Below are positions 16,374-24,998 of a DNA stretch of 64,000 bases, piece after piece (the first letter of the stretch is position 1; every line of letters begins with the position of its first letter). The stretch covers positions 310,001-374,000 of the forward strand of contig NZ_JAHUWK010000001.1 of the NCBI RefSeq assembly GCF_019219065.1. Reading direction: 5' to 3'. Made by a program: the position numbers and the translations under genes. Below the pieces are notes generated by a model. The model was not told the origin of the DNA. It saw nothing but the letters and a program-made list of their open reading frames with translations, and searched no databases. This DNA is from Duganella sp. sic0402. Its GTDB lineage: Bacteria; Pseudomonadota; Gammaproteobacteria; Burkholderiales; Burkholderiaceae_D.

Positions 16374-17803
16374 TGCGCAGGGTAGTACGTTCATTTGATG
16401 AGTGGCGTGCAGCCGCGCGTGGACTGCTTGCGGATGGCGTGCCGCCGGAATGCGCGGAGTGGGTTGCCAGCGATGACGATGGCGATCTGTTCTCCGCAGC
16501 CAGCGCGGCGAATGAGGAAGTGCTGGCGCGCCCGGCGGCTGTGGTGGCGCTTCGCCTGCCGCGCGAACTGATGGAGATGCTGACCAGCGCCGCATGCTTT
16601 AGCGCTACGGACCGCTGGGCCTTTCTGTACAAGGTGCTGTGGCGCTGGCAATTGGGCGAGCGTGAGGTGATGTCGGCGGCGGACCCGGACGGAGCGCGGC
16701 TGTATGCCATGGTCAAAGCCGTCCGCCGCGAGGAGCACGACATGCATGCCTATATACGTTTTCGCGAACGCAAGGAAGAAGACGGCGCACCGCGCTTTGT
16801 GGCCTGGTTTGAACCGACGCACGAGGTGCTGCCACAGGTGGCGGTGCACTTTGCCCGCCGCATGGGAAGCGCCACCTGGATGATCGCCACGCCGTCTGCC
16901 GCAGTGCTGTGGGATGGCGAGCAGCTGCACGACGCGCCGGCCCTGATGCGTAGCGCTGCCGACATTGACGACGCCGGCGAAGCGCTATGGCTCACCTACT
17001 ATCGCAGCATCTTCAATCCGGCCCGCCTCAACGCCGAGCTGCTGCGGAGCCATATTCCATCGCGCTTCTGGAAAAACCTGCCGGAAGGTGCGATTGTGCC
17101 GGCCATGGTCAGCGCTGCCGCCAATGGCGAGCGGCGCACCGGCCAAACCGGCGCCGTAGGCCGGCGCGGTGGTGCGGCTACCATCGCCGTCACGCCGGAA
17201 CGCGCGCAGCCGCAGCGGGATCAGCCCGATACGCTGGACCAGTGCCGCCGCTGCGAGCTTTGGCGCAATGCGACCCAGGCCGTGCCGGGCGTCGGTCCGC
17301 GCAAAGCCCGCATCATGCTGGTTGGCGAGCAGCCGGGGGATCAGGAGGATCTACAAGGGCTGCCGTTTGTCGGCCCGGCTGGCGCGGTGCTGGAGCGCGC
17401 GCTGGCCGAGGCAGGCGTCAAGCGCGATCAGGTCTATCTGACCAACGCCGTCAAGCATTTCAAGTGGGAGCTGCGGGGCAAGCGCCGGCTGCACAAAACG
17501 CCGGCGCAACGCGAAGTCGCGGCATGTCATGCGTGGCTGGAGGAAGAGTTGGCCAGCGTGCGGCCGGAAGTGGTGGTCGTGCTGGGTGCAACCGCGTTGA
17601 AGTCGGTGCTGCAAGATGGCAGCGCGACGATGGCTTCTGTCATGGACGCGCCGTTCCAGCATGAGGGGCGCTGGGTGGTGGCGGTCTACCATCCGTCGTT
17701 CGTGCTGCGCGCGCGGGATGAGGAAAGCCGGCAGCAGGCCTACGAGGTGATCGTCGCAGGCCTGCGCCAGGCGCTTACACTGGCGCCGGCTCGTTCCGGT
17801 TGA
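16370..17803 (+). CDS. udgX: DUF4130-UdgX fusion, uracil-DNA glycosylase family protein
   Basis: Two-domain repair protein of 477 aa. Residues 1 to about 245 form the DUF4130 domain (FDEWRAAARGLL, FLYKVLWRW, VRREEHDMHAYIRFRE); residues from about 285 form a UDG-superfamily domain with GEQPGDQEDLQGLPFVGPAG (319 on), NAVKHFKWE and VVAVYHPSFVLR. Between them lies KRRLH (371-375), the loop that in mycobacterial UdgX carries the His forming a covalent bond to the uracil site; here that is H375. The frame opens at 16349, but ATG 16370 overlaps the radical SAM stop (ATGA). The 3' end overlaps the convergent gene at 17775. Confidence 0.9.
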   Translation: MMRRVVRSFDEWRAAARGLLADGVPPECAEWVASDDDGDLFSAASAANEEVLARPAAVVALRLPRELMEMLTSAACFSATDRWAFLYKVLWRWQLGEREVMSAADPDGARLYAMVKAVRREEHDMHAYIRFRERKEEDGAPRFVAWFEPTHEVLPQVAVHFARRMGSATWMIATPSAAVLWDGEQLHDAPALMRSAADIDDAGEALWLTYYRSIFNPARLNAELLRSHIPSRFWKNLPEGAIVPAMVSAAANGERRTGQTGAVGRRGGAATIAVTPERAQPQRDQPDTLDQCRRCELWRNATQAVPGVGPRKARIMLVGEQPGDQEDLQGLPFVGPAGAVLERALAEAGVKRDQVYLTNAVKHFKWELRGKRRLHKTPAQREVAACHAWLEEELASVRPEVVVVLGATALKSVLQDGSATMASVMDAPFQHEGRWVVAVYHPSFVLRARDEESRQQAYEVIVAGLRQALTLAPARSG

Positions 17804-18137
17804 TGCGGGTGACGCCGACGATCAGGCGATAGGCCTTCCATAGCCAGGCGCCGATCCAGATCAGCCACGCGACCGGAATACCGATGAAGGTCATGAAGAA
17901 CACCGCGCCGACCACCACCCATATCACGTACCACCAGAAGGAGCGGATCATCCAGCTGTGATGGCTGTGCACGAAAGTGCCTTCCGTGCCGGGGCGCTGC
18001 AAATAGTTGAGGATCAGCGGAATAATCGAGAACGCGCCCAGCGAAAACACAAAGCTCACGGCGTGAATCACATACAGCCACCACGCGGTGGTCTTGGCTG
18101 ATTCCAGACGGCCATCCAATATCAATTCCTGGGACAT
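17775..18137 (-). CDS. Small multi-pass membrane protein (DUF4870-like)
   Basis: Predicted inner-membrane protein of 120 aa with about three hydrophobic segments (WLYVIHAVSFVFSLGAFSII, WYVIWVVVGAVFFMTFIGI, VAWLIWIGAWLW). Its composition and the C-terminal WKAYRLIVGVTRINRNE resemble DUF4870-type proteins of unknown function. The start at 18137 follows GAAAGGAG at good spacing; an upstream in-frame ATG at 18161 has no such signal. Its 3' end overlaps the end of the convergent udgX-type gene by 29 bp. It lies 33 nt downstream of the hydrolase gene on the same strand and may be cotranscribed. Confidence 0.75.
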   Translation of the reverse strand: MSQELILDGRLESAKTTAWWLYVIHAVSFVFSLGAFSIIPLILNYLQRPGTEGTFVHSHHSWMIRSFWWYVIWVVVGAVFFMTFIGIPVAWLIWIGAWLWKAYRLIVGVTRINRNEPAPV

Positions 18138-18170
18138 GATTTCTCCTTTCGTTGTTTGCATTCAGTATAA

Positions 18171-19070
18171 CTAGCTGGCTGCCGTTGTGTCGCACAGTGT
18201 TCGCTTGAGGAATTCGATCACGTCGGCGAAAAATTCGGGTTGGATGGACTCGCGGTCGAAGCCTTCCGGGTCCTGCGATGGTTTGAAATTCGGGCGGGTC
18301 ATCTCGGGCGGGAATTTGCTCATGAAGGCGAAGTGGCCGGCGCCGGGTATATCTTTGTGTTCGACCAGCGCTGGCTGGGCCACGCCTTCGATGATCTTGT
18401 GGGCGTGTTCGATTGGTGTGGTGTCGTCTTTTTCGCCGGTGCGCAGCAGGATGGGCAGGTCGACCGGACGCAGCGAGCCGGCGATGAACCAGAACGTCGC
18501 GGGATTCAGCAGCACCAGCGATTTGATGCGCGCGTCGGGCGTGACCGGCACCTGTTCGGGCAGGGCGCCGGAATCCTTGCGCTCATAAGGGCCGCTCCAG
18601 GCGATGCCGCCCACCGCCGCCAGTGCGGTATAACCGCCGATGGAATGGCCAATGACTGCGACGCCGCCACTGCGCACATGCGCGCCCAGCACCGGGTCGG
18701 CCAGCACCGCGTCGATGCTCAGCGTGATGTGGCGCGGGCGGTTGGCCAGATTGGCGGCGGTGCCGGCCAGCGTGTTGTCCAGCCGCGTGTTGCCAGTGTG
18801 GGCGGGCAGGGCGACCACAAAACCGGCCAGAGCGAGATGCCTGGCCAGCTGGCGATACGCCCAGGGCGTGCCGGCGTGGCCGTGCGAGATGACCACCAGC
18901 GGATACTTGCCGTCGGCCGGTGGCGCGTCGCTTGCAACTTCCAGCGAATAGGGGCCGAAGTGCTCCAGTTGTTCAGCGCCGTGGGCAGGATAGAGCACCG
19001 CCAGCGGCACGTCCGCACCCTGGACCGCATCGTGCACCTTGCTTAAGCGGCAGCCACAACTGATATCCAT
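18171..19070 (-). CDS. Alpha/beta hydrolase (dienelactone hydrolase-like)
   Basis: Serine hydrolase of 299 aa with an alpha/beta fold. Visible are the oxyanion region VVISHGHAGTPWAYRQLARHL, the nucleophile elbow GHSIGGYTAL, an acid segment near TGEKDDTTPIEHA and the catalytic His in PGAGHFAFM. No signal peptide is seen. The frame is open for 66 more codons upstream, but the ATG at 19070, behind AGGAAGAACG, is the convincing start. It diverges from the phosphatase gene over a 58-bp gap. Substrate unknown; platelet-activating-factor-acetylhydrolase-like or dienelactone-type esters are possible. Confidence 0.8.
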   Translation of the reverse strand: MDISCGCRLSKVHDAVQGADVPLAVLYPAHGAEQLEHFGPYSLEVASDAPPADGKYPLVVISHGHAGTPWAYRQLARHLALAGFVVALPAHTGNTRLDNTLAGTAANLANRPRHITLSIDAVLADPVLGAHVRSGGVAVIGHSIGGYTALAAVGGIAWSGPYERKDSGALPEQVPVTPDARIKSLVLLNPATFWFIAGSLRPVDLPILLRTGEKDDTTPIEHAHKIIEGVAQPALVEHKDIPGAGHFAFMSKFPPEMTRPNFKPSQDPEGFDRESIQPEFFADVIEFLKRTLCDTTAAS

Positions 19071-19128
19071 CGTTCTTCCTTTTTCGCATAGAATGCAACG
19101 ATGTTGATTATATAAGGAGTGCGCCGTC

Positions 19129-19620
19129 ATGGGCACGCAAAAACCGCTATCAGTGCTGTTTGTCTGCATGGGGAATATCTGCCGCTCGCCAACGGCGGAA
19201 GGGGTATTCCGGCACCGCGTGGCGGCGGCCGGATTGGCTGAGCGCTTCCACATCGATTCCGCCGGCACGCACGGCTATCACGTTGGCGAGCCGCCGGATG
19301 AGCGTTCGATGGAATACGCCGCCAAACGCGGCTACGACCTGTCGGCGCAGCGCTCGCGCAAGGTGACGCAACAGGATTTCGAAGCCTTCGACCACCTGGT
19401 GGCGATGGATCACGACAACCTCAAGCTGCTGCAAGCCGCCTGCCCGCCGCAGCATCGCCATAAACTCAGCCTGATGATGTCGCACGCCACGCGCAGCGGC
19501 GCCGATGCCGTGCCCGATCCGTATTACGGCGGCGGAAAAGGCTTCGATACGGTGCTCGACTATATCGAGGATGCGACAGATGGCTTGATCGCTGCGCTCA
19601 GAGGCAAAAAGATCGGTTAG
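19129..19620 (+). CDS. Low-molecular-weight protein tyrosine phosphatase
   Basis: Cytoplasmic phosphatase of 163 aa, full length for the family. The P-loop begins at C13 (VCMGNICRSPTAEG, the C-x5-R signature with catalytic Cys13) and the general-acid Asp is in DPYYGG near residue 128. It could act on tyrosine-phosphorylated proteins or small aryl phosphates. It has no adjacent bacterial tyrosine kinase or exopolysaccharide genes, so a Wzb-type role is not supported. An AAGGAG-type ribosome site precedes the ATG. Confidence 0.93.
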   Translation: MGTQKPLSVLFVCMGNICRSPTAEGVFRHRVAAAGLAERFHIDSAGTHGYHVGEPPDERSMEYAAKRGYDLSAQRSRKVTQQDFEAFDHLVAMDHDNLKLLQAACPPQHRHKLSLMMSHATRSGADAVPDPYYGGGKGFDTVLDYIEDATDGLIAALRGKKIG

Positions 19621-19660
19621 TATGATGTGAATGACTACGCCACGCGCATAGGAGTCCACT

Positions 19661-20629
19661 TTGATAGAACCCGGCTTCCCCCCCAATGAGGCACTGCGGC
19701 TAGCAACGTTGAAGTCACTCAATGTACTGGACACCCCAGCGGAAGAACGTTTCGACCGCGTCACCCGCATGGCCAAGCGCATGTTCCGCGTGCCAATGGC
19801 CCTGGTCAGCATCGTCGACCAGGACCGGCAGTGGTTCAAGTCCGTGCAGGGACTGGACGCATGCCAGACGCCGCGCAACATCTCGTTCTGCGGCCACGCG
19901 ATCCTGGGCGAGGATATCTTCCTGATTCAAAATGCGCTGGAAGATCCGCGTTTCGCCGACAACCCGCTGGTGGCCGGACCGCCGCATATCCGCTTTTACG
20001 CCGGCTGCCCGCTGCGCGCGCCCGACGGCGCCAAGGTCGGCACACTGTGCATTATCGATACCGCGCCGCGTGAATTCGACCATGACGACGCGTTGGCGCT
20101 ACACGACCTGGCTGCGATGGTGGAGGATGAGCTGAGCGCTTTCCAGACCTCGACTACCGATGACCTGACCCGCATCTCCAACCGGCGCGGTTTCCATCAG
20201 CTGGCACGCTATGGCTTGAACTTCTGCATCCGCAACGGCCAGCCGGCGGCGCTGGCGTTCATCGACCTGGATCGCTTCAAGCCGATCAACGACCAGTTCG
20301 GGCATGCGGAGGGGGATCTGGCGCTGGTGGCGTTTGCCGAAGTGATGCAGGCCAGCTTCCGCAGCACCGATTTGTTCGCCCGATTGGGCGGCGATGAATT
20401 TGTGGTGCTGCTGACCGGCGCGAGCAAGGCCGATGCGGAGGGCGTGTTGCAGAAGTTCGGTGGTCAGCTGGATGACTACAACGCCAGGGCGCGGCGTGGC
20501 TATAATCTGGAATTTTCGTGCGGGGTAGTGGGCTTTGATCCAAGCAAGCCGCAAAGCGTGGATGAGCTACTGGCCGCCGGCGACGCGCAAATGTACGCGA
20601 TCAAGGCGGCCAAGAAGCAGCGGCATTAG
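19661..20629 (+). CDS. GAF-GGDEF diguanylate cyclase
   Basis: Cyclic-di-GMP synthase of 322 aa. An N-terminal GAF sensor domain (about residues 25-150) precedes a GGDEF domain (about 165-320) with active-site RLGGDEF and an inhibitory RxxD site (RSTD) five residues before it. No membrane segment, so it senses a cytosolic signal. The start is a TTG at 19661, supported by AGGAG at 19650-19654 (6-nt spacing) and by the EALRLATLKSLNVLDTPAEERFD opening common to this GAF class. Its stop overlaps the convergent serB stop. Confidence 0.9.
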   Translation: MIEPGFPPNEALRLATLKSLNVLDTPAEERFDRVTRMAKRMFRVPMALVSIVDQDRQWFKSVQGLDACQTPRNISFCGHAILGEDIFLIQNALEDPRFADNPLVAGPPHIRFYAGCPLRAPDGAKVGTLCIIDTAPREFDHDDALALHDLAAMVEDELSAFQTSTTDDLTRISNRRGFHQLARYGLNFCIRNGQPAALAFIDLDRFKPINDQFGHAEGDLALVAFAEVMQASFRSTDLFARLGGDEFVVLLTGASKADAEGVLQKFGGQLDDYNARARRGYNLEFSCGVVGFDPSKPQSVDELLAAGDAQMYAIKAAKKQRH

Positions 20630-21489
20630 GTGAGCAGTGGCAGGATGCCATCCAGGCCGACGAAGTTGAGCGCTACGTTGGCTTGCTCACGCACTACCGG
20701 CTTGGCGCGGAAGGCCACCGACATGCCAGAGATGGCCATCATCTTCAGGTCATTGGCGCCGTCGCCCATGACGATGGCTTGCGTTGGCACGATGCCCAGC
20801 TCTGCGCAGACGCGTTCTACCGTGCGCTTCTTTTCTTCCGCATCGACGATAGTGCCGATGACTTTGCCGGTCAGCTTGCCGTCGATGATTTCCAGCTGGT
20901 TGGCGTTGGTATAGTCCAGGCCCAGGCGCACTTTCAGGCGCTCGGTGAAATAGGTAAAGCCCCCCGACACCAGCAGCGTTTTCAGGCCAGCCGTCTGCAC
21001 CGCTTGCAGCATCTCTTGCGCGCCTGGCGACAGTTGCAGGCGCTCTTCATACACTTGCTCCAGCGCCGAAGCGTCCAGGCCTTCCAGTAGCGCCACCCGG
21101 CGCTTCAGACTTTCGGAGAAATCCAGTTCGCCGCGCATCGCTGCTTCGGTAATCTCCGACACCTGTTTTTTCAGGCCCTGCATGTCGGCGATCTCGTCGA
21201 TGCACTCGATGGTGATCAGCGTCGAATCCATATCCATCGCCACCAGCTTGAACTCGCTCATTTTGTGGAAGCCGATCGAGTAGGTGGTGTCCAGTTGTGC
21301 CGCCTGCGCCGCCACTTCGATGGTCTGGGACAGCGCCGCCGAATAGGTGATGCCCTCGCAGCGCAAGGCGCGCTCGTTCAGCCAGGTCAGATTGGTCGGC
21401 GCGGTCAGCGCGGCGATGCGCTCCAGCCGGGCCTTGCAATCGCCGGTGCCCTGCAGGACGAGGTTCATGGCGGTGTTTGCGTTGGTCAT
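20626..21489 (-). CDS. serB: Phosphoserine phosphatase SerB
   Basis: HAD-superfamily enzyme that makes L-serine from O-phospho-L-serine, the last step of serine synthesis. It is 287 aa. The N-terminal 75 residues are a divergent ACT-like region; the HAD core starts with DMDST (nucleophile D86, acid D88), then VSGGFTYFTERL and the metal-binding MGDGANDLKMM, with the VAFRAKPVVREQA tail typical of SerB. A second in-frame ATG at 21468 is possible. It lies 29 nt downstream of mfd on the same strand and may share its transcript. Confidence 0.95.
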   Translation of the reverse strand: MTNANTAMNLVLQGTGDCKARLERIAALTAPTNLTWLNERALRCEGITYSAALSQTIEVAAQAAQLDTTYSIGFHKMSEFKLVAMDMDSTLITIECIDEIADMQGLKKQVSEITEAAMRGELDFSESLKRRVALLEGLDASALEQVYEERLQLSPGAQEMLQAVQTAGLKTLLVSGGFTYFTERLKVRLGLDYTNANQLEIIDGKLTGKVIGTIVDAEEKKRTVERVCAELGIVPTQAIVMGDGANDLKMMAISGMSVAFRAKPVVREQANVALNFVGLDGILPLLT

Positions 21490-21518
21490 GGGACGTAAAT
21501 AGTAGTTAAGGTATTCGG

Positions 21519-24500
21519 TTAGGCCGTCAGTTGCTTGATCGCCGCCTTGATCTGTGTAACGCGCGCACTCAGGTCCGGCATGGCGGCGGTGATCTTCAGT
21601 TTATCCTGTCCATTCAGCTTGATCTGGCGATTCTTCTGTATCAGTTCGATGATGCGCATCGGGTCGATCGGCGGCTTGGGCATGAATTGCAGATTGGCAG
21701 CCTCTGTATGCGCGTCGATCTTGATGATGCCCACGGTCTTGGCGGCGATGCGCAAGCGATGTGTTTCGATCAGCGCCTTGACCGCCTCCGGCAACTTGCC
21801 GAAGCGGTCGATAAGCTCCTCCTGCAAGTCGTCGATCTTGTCTTGCGATGCGCAATTCGCCATGCGCTTGTAGATAGAAAGCCGCTCGTGCACATCGCCG
21901 CAGAAATCGGCCGGCAGCAGTGCCGGTACATGTAGATTGATTTCCGTGGTAGTCGCCAGCGGCGCAGCCAGGTCCGGCTCCTTGCCGGCCTTGAGCGAGC
22001 GCACCGCTTCGTTCAGCATGTCCGAGTATAGCTGGAAACCGATCTCGGTCATTTCACCGGACTGATTATCCCCCAGCACCTCGCCGGCGCCGCGGATTTC
22101 CAGGTCGTGCATGGCCAGGTAGAAGCCGCTGCCCAGTTCTTCCATCTGCTGGATCGCGTCCAGACGGCGCTGCGCCTGCTTGGTCAGCGATTGCACGTCA
22201 TGCACCAGCAGGTAAGCATAAGCCTGGTGGTGCGAACGGCCAACGCGGCCGCGCAGCTGATGCAGCTGCGCCAGGCCGAATTTATCGGCGCGGTGCATGA
22301 TGATGGTGTTCGCGGTCGGCACGTCGATACCGGTTTCGATAATCGTGGTGCAGAGCAGGATGTTGTAGCGCTGGGCGACAAAATCGCGCATCACTTTTTC
22401 CAGGTCGCGCTCGTGCATCTGGCCGTGCGCCACGGCGATGCGCGCTTCCGGCAGCAGCTCGGTCAGCATCGCCAGGCGGTTCTGGATGGTTTCCACTTCG
22501 TTGTGCAGGAAGTAGACCTGGCCGCCGCGCTTCAGCTCGCGCAGGCAGGCTTCGCGGATGATGGACTCGCCCTCGCTGCGCACAAAGGTCTTGATCGCCA
22601 GCCGTTTTTGCGGCGCGGTAGCGATCACCGAGAAGTCGCGCAGGCCTTCCAGCGCCATGCCCAGCGTGCGCGGGATCGGCGTGGCGGTCAGTGTCAGTAC
22701 GTCGACTTCGGCGCGCAGCGATTTCAGCGTTTCCTTCTGGCGCACGCCAAAGCGGTGTTCCTCGTCGATGATGACCAGGCCCAGGCGGGTGAACTTGACG
22801 TCTTCCGACAGCAGTTTGTGGGTGCCGATGATGATGTCCAGCGTGCCGTCGGCCATGCCCTTGATGGCCTGCGCGATCTCTTTGCCGGTACGGAAGCGCG
22901 ACATCTCGGCGATGCGCACCGGCCAGTCGGCGAAGCGGTCGGCGAAGGTTTGCGCGTGCTGTTCAGCCAGCAGCGTGGTCGGCGCCAGGATGGCCACCTG
23001 CTTGCCACCCATGACCGCGATGAAGGCGGCGCGCAGCGCCACTTCGGTCTTGCCGAAGCCAACGTCACCGCACACCAGCCGGTCCATCGGCTTACCCGAG
23101 GTCATATCCTTGATGACGTTGTTGATGGCTTCCTGCTGGTCCGGCGTTTCATCGAAGCCGAAGCTGTCGGCAAAACGCTCGTAGTCGTGCGCCGAATATT
23201 CGAACGAGTGGCCCTGGCGCAGCGCGCGGCGGGCGTACAGGTTGAGCAGCTCGGCGGCGGTGTCGCGCACCTGTTCGGCCGCCTTGCGCTTGGCTTTTTC
23301 CCACTGGCCGGAACCCAGCGTGTGCAGCGGCGCGTCGTCCGGCGAAGCGCCGGAGTAGCGCGAGATCACATGCAGCTGCGACACCGGCACATACAGCTTG
23401 GTCTCCTTGGCGTATTCCAGATGCAGGAATTCGGCGTCGCCTTCGCCCAGGTCCATGGTGGTCAGGCCCATGTAGCGGCCGATGCCGTGGTTGATGTGCA
23501 CCACCGGATCGCCGATCTTCAGCTCGGACAGGTCGCGCACCATCGATTCGACTTGCGTGACGGCTTCCTGCTTCTTCTTGCCGACGCGGCGGCCGGAACC
23601 GGCATACAGCTCGGTCTCGGTGATGAAGATCAGGCGCTCGCCGCCGGCCGATAATTCGAAACCGGCGTGCAGTGGCGCCACGCCCAGCGCAAGTTTGGCG
23701 TCCGAGGCGATAAAGCCGTCAAAGCCTTCGACCGGCGCCAGCGCCAGGTCGTATTCATTGAAGTACTGTTGCAGCGTTTCGCGGCGGCCGTTGGATTCGG
23801 CGCAGATCATCACCCGGCTGCCGGACTGCATCAAATAGGCGCGCAGATTGGTCAGCGGGTCGTCCAGGTGGCGGTTGACGGCGATATTCGGCACCGGCGC
23901 CGACAGCTCGGAAGCGCCGGCGTCCGGGTTGTTGCGGATGGCGATCTGCGGATACGGCTTGGCCAGTACGAAGAACTGTTCGTCCGACAGGAACAGATCT
24001 TCCGGCGCCATGATCGGCCGTTCGCGGTCGGCTTTCAGGAAGCGGTAGCGCGAGTTGGTGTCGGTCCAGAAGCGCTTGATGGCGGCTTCGATATCGCCGA
24101 CGGTGGCCACCACCGTGCCTTCCGGCAGGTAATCGAACAGCGTGGCCGTCTCGTCGAAGAATAGCGGCAGATAGTATTCAATACCGGCCGAGGCGATGCC
24201 GGTGCTGACGTCCTTGTAAATCACTGCGCGCGACGGATCGCCTTCAAAATGTTCGCGCCAGCGGCTGCGGAACGCGGTGCGCGAGGCTTCGTCCATCGGG
24301 AATTCGCGGCCCGGCAGCAGGCGTACCTGTTTGACCGGGTACAGCGAGCGCTGGGTGTCGGCATCAAAAGTGCGGATGGTTTCGATGGTGTCGCCGAACA
24401 GGTCGAGACGGTAGGGCAGCGCGGAGCCCATCGGGAACAGGTCGATCAGGCCGCCGCGCACCGAGTATTCGCCGGGCGACATCACTTGCGTGACGTGGGT

Positions 24501-24971
24501 ATAGCCGGCCAGCGTCAGCTGCGATTTCAGCCTGGCTTCGTCGAGCGACTGGTTCTGCTCGAAGAAGAAGGTGTAGGCGGCCAGGAAGGATGGCGGCGCC
24601 ATGCGCACCAGCGCGGTGGTGGCTGGCACCAGCATCACATCGCATTGGCCGCTGGAGATCTCGTGCAGCGTCGCCAGCCGCTCGGACACCAGGTCCTGGT
24701 GCGGCGAGAAGGCGTCGTAGGGCAGGGTTTCCCAGTCCGGCAGCAGGTGGCAGCGCAACTGCGCGCCGCCGAACCAGGGGATTTCATCGAGCAGGCGCTG
24801 GGCGTCGCTGGCGTTGGCCACGACCACCGCCAGCATCTGGCCACGGGATTTGAGTTCCAGCGCGATTTGCGCCAGTGCGTAAGCATCCGCCGAGCCATGC
24901 AGCGCGGGCAGGGCAAATCGATTGCCGGGTTTGGGAATGACTTTGCTTAAGGCTGACGACACAACACACAT
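21519..24971 (-). CDS. mfd: Transcription-repair coupling factor Mfd
   Basis: DNA translocase of 1150 aa that removes stalled RNA polymerase at lesions and recruits UvrA. Domain order is complete: UvrB-homology modules (1 to about 350), the CarD-type RNA-polymerase interaction domain near 480-550 (KIGDPVVHINHGIGRYMGL), superfamily 2 motor with Walker A GDVGFGKTEVALRAAF, DEEH box IIDEEHRFGVRQKE and the helicase C half, then the TRCF domain (about 1000-1100). Length equals E. coli Mfd. Upstream lies the nucleotidase gene 22 nt away; a TATAAT on this strand falls between them. Confidence 0.97.
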   Translation of the reverse strand: MCVVSSALSKVIPKPGNRFALPALHGSADAYALAQIALELKSRGQMLAVVVANASDAQRLLDEIPWFGGAQLRCHLLPDWETLPYDAFSPHQDLVSERLATLHEISSGQCDVMLVPATTALVRMAPPSFLAAYTFFFEQNQSLDEARLKSQLTLAGYTHVTQVMSPGEYSVRGGLIDLFPMGSALPYRLDLFGDTIETIRTFDADTQRSLYPVKQVRLLPGREFPMDEASRTAFRSRWREHFEGDPSRAVIYKDVSTGIASAGIEYYLPLFFDETATLFDYLPEGTVVATVGDIEAAIKRFWTDTNSRYRFLKADRERPIMAPEDLFLSDEQFFVLAKPYPQIAIRNNPDAGASELSAPVPNIAVNRHLDDPLTNLRAYLMQSGSRVMICAESNGRRETLQQYFNEYDLALAPVEGFDGFIASDAKLALGVAPLHAGFELSAGGERLIFITETELYAGSGRRVGKKKQEAVTQVESMVRDLSELKIGDPVVHINHGIGRYMGLTTMDLGEGDAEFLHLEYAKETKLYVPVSQLHVISRYSGASPDDAPLHTLGSGQWEKAKRKAAEQVRDTAAELLNLYARRALRQGHSFEYSAHDYERFADSFGFDETPDQQEAINNVIKDMTSGKPMDRLVCGDVGFGKTEVALRAAFIAVMGGKQVAILAPTTLLAEQHAQTFADRFADWPVRIAEMSRFRTGKEIAQAIKGMADGTLDIIIGTHKLLSEDVKFTRLGLVIIDEEHRFGVRQKETLKSLRAEVDVLTLTATPIPRTLGMALEGLRDFSVIATAPQKRLAIKTFVRSEGESIIREACLRELKRGGQVYFLHNEVETIQNRLAMLTELLPEARIAVAHGQMHERDLEKVMRDFVAQRYNILLCTTIIETGIDVPTANTIIMHRADKFGLAQLHQLRGRVGRSHHQAYAYLLVHDVQSLTKQAQRRLDAIQQMEELGSGFYLAMHDLEIRGAGEVLGDNQSGEMTEIGFQLYSDMLNEAVRSLKAGKEPDLAAPLATTTEINLHVPALLPADFCGDVHERLSIYKRMANCASQDKIDDLQEELIDRFGKLPEAVKALIETHRLRIAAKTVGIIKIDAHTEAANLQFMPKPPIDPMRIIELIQKNRQIKLNGQDKLKITAAMPDLSARVTQIKAAIKQLTA

Positions 24972-24992
24972 TCAACAGTTATCCAGACGCTT

Positions 24993-24998
24993 ATTATA
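24993..24998 (-). promoter_or_regulatory. Candidate -10 element for mfd
   Basis: TATAAT on the minus strand, about 22 nt before the mfd ATG and overlapping the end of the nucleotidase gene. The -35 region at normal spacing is poor (CTTCGG), so mfd may have its own weak promoter as well as read-through. Confidence 0.4.

Noticed and set aside
22107-23654. 515-codon plus-strand frame opposite mfd
   Set aside because: Antisense shadow of the Mfd motor domain; composition (Gln/Ala/Arg/His rich) is that of a reverse-complement frame.
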